Positions 36,536-45,195 of a stretch of DNA of 46,942 bases are shown in pieces. Made by a program: the position numbers and the translations under genes. Location: positions 1 through 46,942 of the forward strand of contig NZ_VTDM01000022.1 of the NCBI RefSeq assembly GCF_015627105.1. The letters run 5' to 3'. The stretch's first letter is position 1; each line of letters begins with the position of its first letter. Below the pieces are notes generated by a model. It was not told the DNA's origin and did not search any database. It saw only the letters and a program-made list of their open reading frames with translations. Source of the DNA: Acinetobacter baretiae (GTDB taxonomy: Bacteria; Pseudomonadota; Gammaproteobacteria; Pseudomonadales; Moraxellaceae).

Positions 36536-37630
36536 TTATTGATGTGTATCTACGGAGGTTAACACAGACATTCCTGGGCGTAACAATGCAATATCTTTTT
36601 GATGCTGATCAATCTCAATGCGTACAGGTATACGCTGTACCACTTTGGTAAAGTTTCCTGTGGCGTTATCTGCTTTAATAACACTAAATTCTGAACCTGC
36701 AGCAGGAGAAATTTGTTCAACAACACCTGTAAATTTTTTATGACCCAAAGCATCCACGGTAAATGATGCTTTTTGACCAATTTTCATATGTTCAATTTGT
36801 GTTTCTTTAAAATTTGCAATGACCCATCTTTTCGGTGGAATTAAAAAAAGTAATTGCGTTCCTGCTGCAACATATTGCCCTAAACGAGGCGTGACTTCAC
36901 CTAGTTGACCATCCATAGGTGCGGTAATAATGGCATAATTTTTCGTGATTTTCGCTTGATCAAGATTTGCTTGAGCATTTCTAATTTGTGCATCTAAGCC
37001 AATTTGAGCAACCTGTGCTGTTTTTAATGCCTCTTTTGCTACGTCAAGATTTGCTTCTGCTTGTTTTAGTAATGCAAGGTTATTTTGATTGTTCGCAGAG
37101 ATAGTATCTTGTTCTGTTTTTGAAGACGCTCCACTATTCGATAATTGTTGATAACGCTTGAGTTGTTGATCAGACAAATGATATTGAGCTTTCGCTTGTT
37201 CAACTTTGGCTTGTGCTGAAACAATATCTGCATGACGTTGTTCGATGACTTGTTTTTGATTGGTAAAGTTGTTTTGACTTTGTTCTACGCTGGCTTGTGC
37301 TTGTATGACTTGTTGATCATAGCGATCAGGATTAATTTTAATGAGGGGCTGACCTTGTTTCACATGATCAAAATCACTCACCAATACATCTTGAATATAG
37401 CCGTTAATCTGTGATGAAAGCACAGTTGTTGTGCCTTTTACATAGCTATTATCTGTGTCTTGCAAAGGTGTGTTAAATGGCCCAATGCGCCATGCCCATA
37501 AAATCGCCGTGATGCCTATAACAAGCACAATGGCCATAACAATAAGCGTTGGTAGACTTGTGGAAATGGTTTTACTGGTTTCGTCTTCACTCGATGAATT
37601 TTTTTGCTCATTGTCATTTTTTTCTGTCAT
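36536..37630 (-). CDS. HlyD/EmrA-family periplasmic adaptor (membrane fusion protein)
   Basis: Inner-membrane-anchored adaptor linking an exporter to an outer-membrane channel. 364 residues: cytosolic Ser/Glu-rich start, TM about 29-48 (LIVMAIVLVIGITAILWAWR), biotinyl-lipoyl half with VLVSDFDHVKQGQPLIKINP, a long alpha-helical hairpin (about 110-225, Gln/Ala-rich), the second lipoyl half with ITAPMDGQLGEVTPRLGQYV, and a beta-barrel to the end. It lies 18 bases downstream of the MFS gene, the EmrA/EmrB-like pairing. No TolC-like gene is in the window. Confidence 0.93.
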   Translation of the reverse strand: MTEKNDNEQKNSSSEDETSKTISTSLPTLIVMAIVLVIGITAILWAWRIGPFNTPLQDTDNSYVKGTTTVLSSQINGYIQDVLVSDFDHVKQGQPLIKINPDRYDQQVIQAQASVEQSQNNFTNQKQVIEQRHADIVSAQAKVEQAKAQYHLSDQQLKRYQQLSNSGASSKTEQDTISANNQNNLALLKQAEANLDVAKEALKTAQVAQIGLDAQIRNAQANLDQAKITKNYAIITAPMDGQLGEVTPRLGQYVAAGTQLLFLIPPKRWVIANFKETQIEHMKIGQKASFTVDALGHKKFTGVVEQISPAAGSEFSVIKADNATGNFTKVVQRIPVRIEIDQHQKDIALLRPGMSVLTSVDTHQ

Positions 37631-37648
37631 GGCTGAATCTCAAATGTT

Positions 37649-39271
37649 TTATCTATATTGTTTACTATATTTTTGCAAAATAATATGTATGAGTGTCCAC
37701 AAAAATAGTAAAACTGCAATGATGCTATTGATGTTGACAACGTCATTGTATGCTCTGACCTGTGACTCACGAGCCATAACCTGAGAAAGCAATTGGCTTG
37801 CTTTGGCTTGATCTAATGTGCTGTCGGTTAAGTAAGGTTGATATAAGGCTGAATATTGATGAATTCTTTGGTAAATATTGGGGTCTGTACGATTGAGTGT
37901 TTGCTCAATATCAAGTTGATACACCTGTGCTTGGTGTTTTTGATATGTGTTGTAAAAAGATGAACCCACTAAACTGCCAAAGTTTTGTGTGGCTGAAAAT
38001 AAAATAATAAAAGTGATCACATAATTGGTGCCTTGTTTGAGTGTACGCATCATACCTGTGAGCAATAATGGGCCAATAAATAATCCATTGGCAAACGCAA
38101 TTAAAAATTGACTGTAAAAGAAGTTATGTGGTCTTACATCACTTGTTAAATGTGCATCAAGTCGACAGGCGACTAAAATGAGGAATGTAGCCAAAAGAAG
38201 TGGCCAAAACAAATGATCTTTTGAAAATGTGGCAGCACTAAATAAAGTGCCAAGTAAGATGCCAATAAAAATGACGCTATATAGGCCAACAAACTGATCA
38301 GGCCCAATACCCATCGTTTTTAAAAAATTAACCGCCGTAAAACTTTGTTCAGATAATAAAAAGCGTAAGAAAAAAGCACCAATCACAAAACGCAGAATAG
38401 ATGCTGTGCCTAACCAATGAATTAAAATGAGTGGGTTAGAGCGATGGTATTCAAAAAAGAATCCGAGTACGATTAAACTAAAACCTGCGATTAAAACGTA
38501 AGCAAGCCATACGGAATCAAACCACCAAAGTATAGGCCCTTGCGATAAAACTGCACATAAACAAGCAAACCCCGGTGCTAAGAGTAAAAAAGTCATAAAG
38601 TCTTTTTTTTCAATAACATCTATTTTTAAACCACGCGGTAATTTAAGAGACACAACCATTGCAAAGCAACAAATGGCTAAGCCAAGTTCAAAGGTATAAA
38701 GGTTTACCCAATGGTTTGCATTGACCAAAAAAGGTGAAATGACCCATGCAAGAGGAATGCCTAATTGATTAAAACCAAAACCGACATAAAGCCCTTTTAA
38801 TCGATTGGCCTTGCCAAAAGATTGCATAATATAATACATACCAAGTGAACTTAATGGTGCAGCAACAAAGCCACTAATACAGCGTATGATCAAGGCCATA
38901 CGGCCATCTTGTACAAGTAAGTGCAGCAACATAACGACAATAAAACCGAGTAAGGAAACTTCGGTAAATAGTCGTAAGCCATACTGTTGTCTTGTTTTAA
39001 ACAAAATTAAATTGGCGCTTACATTTGCCATGACATAGACCGCAGGAAGCCAAGCACTTTCACTCGGTGTTAGGCCATATTCACCCTGAAGCTGTGGTAA
39101 ATTGGCGGTAATAAAACCATTACTCAAACTTGCTGTAAGGGCAATAAAAGTACCAATAATAAAATAGGCATAGCGTTTAAACCGTGCATGATCAAGTGCA
39201 GGCGGTGAGCCCGGAATAACAGGGCGTTCATCATCTGCCCAATTTGGTGGTTTTTCTAAGTATTTTGGCAT
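37649..39271 (-). CDS. MFS exporter, DHA2/EmrB-like
   Basis: Proton-driven major facilitator with about 14 membrane segments over 540 residues. The first helix is preceded by a long polar start (KYLEKPPNWADDERP). Helix 1 and loop read LTASLSNGFITANLPQLQGE, where drug exporters usually have a D-x-T-I-V-N-V-A-L-P motif, so it is a distant DHA2 member. First gene of a three-gene minus-strand operon with the HlyD-type adaptor and a PLP enzyme. Cargo unknown; the PLP enzyme hints at an amino-acid-like compound. Confidence 0.88.
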   Translation of the reverse strand: MPKYLEKPPNWADDERPVIPGSPPALDHARFKRYAYFIIGTFIALTASLSNGFITANLPQLQGEYGLTPSESAWLPAVYVMANVSANLILFKTRQQYGLRLFTEVSLLGFIVVMLLHLLVQDGRMALIIRCISGFVAAPLSSLGMYYIMQSFGKANRLKGLYVGFGFNQLGIPLAWVISPFLVNANHWVNLYTFELGLAICCFAMVVSLKLPRGLKIDVIEKKDFMTFLLLAPGFACLCAVLSQGPILWWFDSVWLAYVLIAGFSLIVLGFFFEYHRSNPLILIHWLGTASILRFVIGAFFLRFLLSEQSFTAVNFLKTMGIGPDQFVGLYSVIFIGILLGTLFSAATFSKDHLFWPLLLATFLILVACRLDAHLTSDVRPHNFFYSQFLIAFANGLFIGPLLLTGMMRTLKQGTNYVITFIILFSATQNFGSLVGSSFYNTYQKHQAQVYQLDIEQTLNRTDPNIYQRIHQYSALYQPYLTDSTLDQAKASQLLSQVMARESQVRAYNDVVNINSIIAVLLFLWTLIHIILQKYSKQYR

Positions 39272-39312
39272 ATGTTAGCTAAGAGCAATGTTGTTGTATT
39301 ACTTGTGGCTCT

Positions 39313-39341
39313 ATTAATTGCTTAAACGAAGCCAATGTAAA
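39313..39341 (-). promoter_or_regulatory. Predicted promoter of the MFS-HlyD-PLP operon
   Basis: On the minus strand TTTACA (39341-39336) and ATTAAT (39318-39313) are 17 bases apart, 41 bases before the MFS start codon. Confidence 0.4.
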
Positions 39342-40387
39342 GCATAAAAATATTTGAATGTGTTAATTTTTATCAAAAAATAGTACATGTTTTCATTCGT
39401 TTGAAATCTTCAAATACATGATGATTAGGTGGAAACAAATGAAAGCTAGATGTTGAGTGACAAGATGACTGCAAGTTTTACATCTTATGGCTTATATTAC
39501 CGCTTTGTTTCGCATCATGGCTGATTTTTTTTAAAAAAATTAAACAAACAACTTTGAAGACTTTAAAATAAAGTGAATATTTCATCAATAGCCTTTAATA
39601 CACAGCCTTTACGGCATTTACTTGTAAAATTTTTGAATTTAATGACTGTTAAGACCTTTATTAAAAATGATGTTATGCATCTTTAGGATTTGATTTTTAG
39701 GGGCTTCAACAACTTGAATTTGATATGAAATTTATTTGAAATGATGTGAGTGATTCATGTTGTAAGCATTTCAAAAAACAGATCAGCTCTTCTTTGCCTA
39801 AGATATTGCGATATATACTACATATGCATTAAGGGGGTATCTTGTGTTGCAAGCATTGCCACTTTTTTGTATTTAAGACTATGGGTTTTAATGCCAATAC
39901 AAGTCTAATGATTGGAAAACACTCATCATATTTTTTCTTTAAAAATCTAAACTCAACGCAATAGCTAAATCATTCACGTGATGAAAGAAGAACTCACCAT
40001 ATAGTCTCAACAGTTTAAAAACCAAGCTCAATTAGTGTGTAAATAACAAAACATCTGCAAAACGTTCACTCTGTTGAATTGTATTTAAAAAGTGGTTGTG
40101 AAGTATGCTGATGGTGGTATGAAGTATGGTAAATATGAATTTACACCATGGAACTATTACGAACTAACAAAATACCAAATCAAAACAAATGAATGTGTTG
40201 AAGCATAATTGTGTGCGTTATGATTTTACAAGATATTTTTTTATGGTCGAAGTCGAGTAAATTATAAAATATAACAAAAATAATTTTTTTAGTGAATCTG
40301 TTATATTTTTTTTTACAACTTCTGTTGCTAGTTTTTCCATAAAAAAAGGTAGACAATCGCTTTAAGTCTTTAATGAGTGACTAGTCT
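39342..40387. other. Gene-poor AT-rich region
   Basis: About 1 kb with many stops in all frames. A fragment at about 40100-40206 reads YADGGMKYGKYEFTPWNYYE in one frame and looks protein-like, so the region may hold worn gene remains, but I cannot name any. No terminator, tRNA or repeat was recognised. Confidence 0.5.
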
Positions 40388-40537
40388 ATGAGCGAACAAC
40401 ATCCCTCTAAACGAAATAGTGGTAAACATGGAATCATTGATTTTTTAAAGCGTGAAAATGATACATGGTTTGTATTTTTTATCATGATCGTTTATTCGAT
40501 CATTGGTATCATTATTGGCTATATTTTTATTAATTAA
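40388..40537 (+). CDS. Small single-span membrane protein (49 residues)
   Basis: Reads MSEQHPSKRNSGKHG, then IIDFLKRENDTWF and a C-terminal membrane helix FVFFIMIVYSIIGIIIGYIF (about 28-48). A polar basic start followed by one clean hydrophobic span at the very end is typical of small inner-membrane proteins with the N terminus inside. The ribosome-binding site is weak (GAGTGA). It is the only coding-like segment in a stretch of stop-rich DNA, which supports it. No family recognised. Confidence 0.6.
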   Translation: MSEQHPSKRNSGKHGIIDFLKRENDTWFVFFIMIVYSIIGIIIGYIFIN

Positions 40538-40614
40538 CTCAATGCTGATTTAATAATAGCCTCTCGGTTTCATTCAGTGTAAAAGGGTTTGAAAGTAAGA
40601 GTAAACGTCGCTTG

Positions 40615-40646
40615 ATACGATTGATGAAATACATCAATCGTATTTT
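40615..40646. terminator. Terminator-like hairpin
   Basis: Perfect 12-bp stem ATACGATTGATG (40615-40626) with CATCAATCGTAT (40632-40643), five-base loop, followed by TTTT. It lies 77 bases downstream of the 49-residue gene and could also serve the convergent MocR gene. Confidence 0.6.
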
Positions 40647-40812
40647 GAGTAAAGAATCATTTTAAATTTCTAATTTTTAAGAATAGTGGCGATCTGTAAT
40701 ACTACTAAGCGAAGTACACACGAGAAAATATAAATATATTCATAGCTGTATTAAAATTTTAGTATCAATTTCAATAATAAGTATTAGCTTGCGATGAAAT
40801 AACATCTTTGTG

Positions 40813-42225
40813 TTAAAGACTGTGTGTGTACACATCTGAAATTTTTTCGGTTAGTATCACGATTGCTTGAATAATTTCCTCGTTTATTTCAAAAGAACAA
40901 TTCAGACGAATATGATGCTGTTCTTTATTCTTGTGATAAAAAAGAAAACTTGGAGCAATTCCAATATTATTTTGAATCAGTTGTTCATAAATATAACGAC
41001 TACTGACTGCTTTGGGTAATGTGATCCACAGAAAATATCCTGAAGGGTAGTAATGTATGGTACAGCTCGAAGGTAGTTTATGGCTTAAGTAAGCATAATA
41101 TTCATTTTTAAGAGACTTTAATGTTTTACGCAGATTTTTCAAATGTTTATCATAATCACGATGTGATAAATAATTGACCAATGCATTTTGGATCAGTGGA
41201 TTGACAGAAATTGTACTCATGAGTTGTAAATGTTGAATATGTTCTGAGAATCTTCCTGCATGAACCCAACCAATACGAAAGCTTGGGCCTAATATTTTGG
41301 AAAAAGAAGAGCAATGAAGAATCATATTTTGTTGATCATAAGATTTTATGGGCAACGGTTTTTTTGTATCGTAATATAGTTCTTCATAGACATCATCTTC
41401 GATCAAATAAATTTTATGGTGATGTAAAAGCTGTGCAAGTTTCAATTTTAGTTCAGGATTTACTGTGAATCCAATTGGGTTATGGCTATTTAGCATGAGT
41501 AAACAGACTTTAATGGGATGAATATGGATTGCTTTTTCTAATGCCTCTAAATCTAACCCATGTTCAGGATGTTCAGGAATGGTAATGACTTTTAATCCTA
41601 AATTTTCAGCCGCTTGCCATGCTCCATAAAATATAGTTTCTTGTAATAGAATATAGTCACCTGTTTGAGTTACAGCTCTAAGAGACAAATTTAACGCATC
41701 TAAACCACCTGACGTTATGACAATATCAGAAGGGTCTGTTGGAATACCTTGCAAGCAGTACCGCTGGGCAATCAATGTTCGTAGTTCGTAATGACCCGGT
41801 GGTAAACTTTGCATTTGTTCGTAACCAACACGAGATTTAGCCTGTTGAGCTAAAGTGTGCATTAATTTGGGAGAGTGGAGCAATTTACTATTCGGAAAAG
41901 CACTACCTAACGGTACAATATTTTCGGATTGAATTGATTTTAAATATTTAAATACCAATGAATTAACTTCTATTTTTTCATTTAAAGTCACTTTTTTTGC
42001 AAGAGCAGTTTGCGCAGGATTTTCAGCAACAAAATAACCTCGTTTTTCTTTTGAATAAATCAATCCTTGTGCTTCTAATTCTTGATAAGCATTCATTACT
42101 GTAATTAAGCTGAACCCTGATATTTCAACTTGTTGTCTTAATGAGGGAAGTTTTTCATGTGCTTTCCACGTATTCATTTCGATCAGATGTTTTAGATTTA
42201 AGGCGAGTTTTTCTGATTTATACAT
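40813..42225 (-). CDS. MocR/GntR-family regulator with aminotransferase-like domain
   Basis: 470 residues: GntR winged helix (about 1-75) with HEKLPSLRQQVEISGFSLIT and AYQELEAQGLIYSKEKRGYF, a linker, then a fold-type I aminotransferase domain (about 110-460). The PLP lysine is in SSFSKILGPSFRIGWVHAGR; other landmarks are ITSGGLDALNLSLRAVTQTG, LNSHNPIGFTVNPELK and the Asp of YLIEDDVYEELYYD. MocR proteins sense PLP or an amino acid-PLP adduct and usually regulate a neighbouring gene. Here the nearest genes are a 49-residue membrane protein and, 860 bases away, a methyltransferase, so the target is unclear. Confidence 0.92.
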   Translation of the reverse strand: MYKSEKLALNLKHLIEMNTWKAHEKLPSLRQQVEISGFSLITVMNAYQELEAQGLIYSKEKRGYFVAENPAQTALAKKVTLNEKIEVNSLVFKYLKSIQSENIVPLGSAFPNSKLLHSPKLMHTLAQQAKSRVGYEQMQSLPPGHYELRTLIAQRYCLQGIPTDPSDIVITSGGLDALNLSLRAVTQTGDYILLQETIFYGAWQAAENLGLKVITIPEHPEHGLDLEALEKAIHIHPIKVCLLMLNSHNPIGFTVNPELKLKLAQLLHHHKIYLIEDDVYEELYYDTKKPLPIKSYDQQNMILHCSSFSKILGPSFRIGWVHAGRFSEHIQHLQLMSTISVNPLIQNALVNYLSHRDYDKHLKNLRKTLKSLKNEYYAYLSHKLPSSCTIHYYPSGYFLWITLPKAVSSRYIYEQLIQNNIGIAPSFLFYHKNKEQHHIRLNCSFEINEEIIQAIVILTEKISDVYTHSL

Positions 42226-43051
42226 GAATGATTATGCTCATATGTAAAAGGATCGTTGTTTTATATGATGGTTAAAATTTTATCAAATACACCTTCAATA
42301 AGTCATCTTTAAATTAAAATGTACAAATAATCTAGCCAGTTAAATGACTTAAATCTTATGTGAATAATGTTCATAATAGATGGTTTAATATATTTTTATC
42401 TAAATATCATCATTTTTTTCTTTACTATCTGACATAACAAACAAGGTGAATGGATTTAAAAAACAAACTTCACTGATCGTGAGGAAAGGCAATCATACGT
42501 ATTCAACATCGATAAAATATAAATAATTGATTTTTAATTTAAAATTTTATGTATGGTTCAGATTGTGACATGGTACAAATATAAATAGTTGAAGTTAAAA
42601 TAAAGTTTTAAGTTACCTAAATTCTGTTTAATAAATTTGATTAAGCTATTGTTTTATAATTTTTTATATAAAATAAATGCTTTCCTTTACAGTCTAGTCT
42701 AATGAATAGATCGATTTTCCTTAAAAAAACAGCGCTGATTGACTAAAAGGCTATGCGACATAATTTCAATATTTAATCAAAATACCATAAGTAAGTGATT
42801 TTAAAATAAAGGCTTAAGCAGGATTCGGGTTAAGTGAGATTTAGGTTAAATAGTCAATCGACTACAATCTGAATCATAAAACTTTATGTATTTAATTCAA
42901 TGATTGTGCAAGTAATTTTGTATTTGAACTGAATTTTGATCTTTAATTGGTATTTATTTTAGCTTATTTTTGATTTGTCTTTAATTGATTCATAACTTTA
43001 AGTTATATGAAAGTTAAAAATATATCAATTTTTATATTTTAATTTAAGCGT
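42226..43051. other. AT-rich spacer upstream of the MocR gene
   Basis: About 830 bases dominated by A and T with no usable open frame. GTACAAAT occurs near 42320 and 42570, possibly by chance. I see no clear RNA gene or mobile element. Confidence 0.5.
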
Positions 43052-43087
43052 ATGCTCATCAGTATTCCATCGCTCAGACAGATCCAA

Positions 43088-43855
43088 ATGAAAACTCAAC
43101 AACACATTAATCAACAACAATACAAAAATAAAGAAATTAATTATTTAAATAGCCAAAATCATGCACAAGGTATTGAATTTGATAAAATAAAAAAGGTAAT
43201 AAAAAATCATGATGTTGCTCCAACAGTACTAGATTTAGGCTGTGGAGCAGGTCATGTCAGCTACCATGTTGCTGAACTGTGCCAACATATTGTGGCCTAT
43301 GACTTATCTGAAAATATGTTAGATATTGTTGAAACGACAGCGGTTGAGCGAAAAATAAAAAATATTCAAACACAGCAAGGGAGTGCAGAGCAATTACCAT
43401 TTGAAGATCACAGTTTTGATATCGTGATCACGCGTTTTTCTGCACATCATTGGCAAGATGTACAACAGGCTATTCAGCAAGTGTATCGAGTACTTAAGCC
43501 TCAAGGGGTATTTATTGTTGTGGATAGTATTGGATCAAATCAACCTATTTTAGATACATTCATTCAGAGTATAGAGTTATTGCGCGATCCAAGCCATGTA
43601 CGCAATTATAGTATGGCGCAATGGTTAAACTTGACAGAGTGTCATGGCTTGATGCCACTAAAAGTAGAAAAACAAGCATTAAAAATTCGCTTAGACGATT
43701 GGGTTAAGCGTATGCATACGCCTGACATGGCTATACAAGCAATACGTTATTTACAATCTATGGCTTGTCATTTGGTCGTATCGCATTTTGATATACAAGA
43801 CAGCGGTGATTTTCAATTAGATGTGGGTTATATGGTATTTAAAAAACAATTTTAA
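43088..43855 (+). CDS. SAM-dependent methyltransferase, YafE-like
   Basis: Class I methyltransferase of the UbiE/YafE type. From the ATG at 43088 it has 255 residues and begins MKTQQHINQQQY, matching the E. coli YafE start and length (256); an upstream ATG at 43052 adds 12 residues with no family counterpart. SAM motif I is VLDLGCGAGHVSYHVAEL, acidic strand end VAYDLSENMLDIV, motif IV region FDIVITRFSAHHWQDV, and RVLKPQGVFIVVDS. The LLRDPSHVRNYS and MHTPDMAIQAIRYLQS segments are shared with YafE. Substrate unknown. uppP-like gene follows after 57 bases. Confidence 0.88.
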   Translation: MKTQQHINQQQYKNKEINYLNSQNHAQGIEFDKIKKVIKNHDVAPTVLDLGCGAGHVSYHVAELCQHIVAYDLSENMLDIVETTAVERKIKNIQTQQGSAEQLPFEDHSFDIVITRFSAHHWQDVQQAIQQVYRVLKPQGVFIVVDSIGSNQPILDTFIQSIELLRDPSHVRNYSMAQWLNLTECHGLMPLKVEKQALKIRLDDWVKRMHTPDMAIQAIRYLQSMACHLVVSHFDIQDSGDFQLDVGYMVFKKQF

Positions 43856-43912
43856 TTTTGACTTAATGGCATGTCTATATAAAGGGGCATAATTTTATAA
43901 TAGAGTAGAATA

Positions 43913-44743
43913 ATGACATTATTCCATGTGTTTATTTTGGCGGTAATACAGGGTTTTGCAGAACTACTTCCAGTTTCAAGTTCTGCCCATGTGATTATGG
44001 CTGAAAAATTATTGGGATTAGATCCTTCAGCACCTGACATGACTTTTTTATTGGTAATGTTACATACAGGTACGATGTTTGCCGTGATTTTATATTTTTG
44101 GAAGTCTTGGCATAACAGTTACTTTTCTTCTGTAAGTAACTTTAAAGAACATGCTAAATATATTTTAGTTGCAACAATGGTGACAGGCGTTTTAGGTTTA
44201 TTACTACAAACAGTGATCAAGCATACTTTTTTTGCACATGATAATGGCTTTGAAATTGAGCAATTATTTAGCAATAGTAAACTGATTGCATGTGCATTAT
44301 TTGCAGCGGGTGTAGTGATTGGGCTTTCATCTTATTTAGATCGTGGAGAAAATCAACCCATGACATTAAAGCGTGCATCGATCATTGGTGCAGTGCAGGC
44401 ATTATGTCTTCCTTTTAGAGGGTTTTCTCGTTCAGGTGCAACAATTTCAACCGGTTTATTTCTAGGTATTTCTCGTGAAAAAGTAGAGCAATTTAGTTTT
44501 GCACTTGCAGTAGTACTCACACCTGTGATTATTTTAAAAGAGCTTTTTCGTTTAATGCATAGTCATGTCAGCACTCAAGGACTACATCAAATTATTTTGC
44601 CCAGTTTGCTTGGGATGGTACTGAGTTTTATTGCAGGAATGTTGGCATTAAAATGGTTGTCTTCTTGGTTAGAGCATGGGAAGTGGCATATTTTTGGCCT
44701 GTACTGTATTGGTTTTTCAGTGGTCGTATTTACTGTAGGTTAG
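43913..44743 (+). CDS. uppP: Undecaprenyl-diphosphatase family protein (UppP/BacA), divergent
   Basis: Polytopic membrane enzyme recycling undecaprenyl pyrophosphate, the lipid carrier for peptidoglycan and polysaccharide. 276 residues with about eight helices. Motif 1 reads VIQGFAELLPVSSSAHVIMA: relative to E. coli (E17-G-L-T-E21-F-L-P-V-S-S-T-G-H30) the first Glu is Gln13, the second Glu (17) and His26 are kept, and Gly before His is Ala. Motif 2 is FRGFSRSGATISTGLFLG, with Arg and Ser kept but PG replaced by FRG. Either a functional variant or a paralogue with changed substrate. Motif-based family call is safe; activity is not. Confidence 0.88.
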   Translation: MTLFHVFILAVIQGFAELLPVSSSAHVIMAEKLLGLDPSAPDMTFLLVMLHTGTMFAVILYFWKSWHNSYFSSVSNFKEHAKYILVATMVTGVLGLLLQTVIKHTFFAHDNGFEIEQLFSNSKLIACALFAAGVVIGLSSYLDRGENQPMTLKRASIIGAVQALCLPFRGFSRSGATISTGLFLGISREKVEQFSFALAVVLTPVIILKELFRLMHSHVSTQGLHQIILPSLLGMVLSFIAGMLALKWLSSWLEHGKWHIFGLYCIGFSVVVFTVG

Positions 44744-44769
44744 TTTTTTTGGGTTGTTGAATTGTTTCT

Positions 44770-44801
44770 TGTAGATGTCTTCATTGTTTAAGGCATCTAC
44801 A
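44770..44801. terminator. Hairpin after uppP, no T-run
   Basis: TGTAGATGTCTT (44770-44781) pairs with AAGGCATCTACA (44790-44801) with one G-T pair and an 8-base loop, 26 bases after the uppP-like stop. Lack of a T-run makes it a weak intrinsic terminator at best. Confidence 0.4.
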
Positions 44802-45055
44802 AAATATAAATAAATCTTAATAACTTATAAATAATTTATATTTTATGTTGTGATTCAGTAAGTCATTTTAATCTGTATGATTTTTATAAATATTTGAAAT
44901 ACATTGTTATATTTTAAGGCGATAATATGCCTCTGTTTAGATATTTATTAATTATATATTTTATAAGTGTATTAAGCTTATGAATTTTATTATTTTTTAT
45001 TATTTTACATAAGTTAACGTTATTTTTTGTTAATGAGACTTGATACTCATTTTTA

Positions 45056-45085
45056 TTGTTATTTTTCGCAAAGTTATGCTATTAA
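45056..45085 (+). promoter_or_regulatory. Possible promoter of the trimeric autotransporter
   Basis: TTGTTA (45056-45061), 18-base spacer, TATTAA (45080-45085) with TG one base upstream (extended -10). A leader of about 104 bases would follow. Confidence 0.35.
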
Positions 45086-45195
45086 TATGGAGAATATATG
45101 TTGTTTGAATATATTTTCAGTTTCTATAAATTATAAAGATATTCAAACAATACAAATTAAAGAGTAAAACCACGAGTTAAAAAAAAGGTGTACTT

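Larger units (their letters stand above)
44744..45195. other. AT-rich spacer upstream of the trimeric autotransporter
   Basis: About 450 bases without a gene. It holds a hairpin at 44770-44801 and a possible promoter for the adhesin at 45056-45085. Confidence 0.6.
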
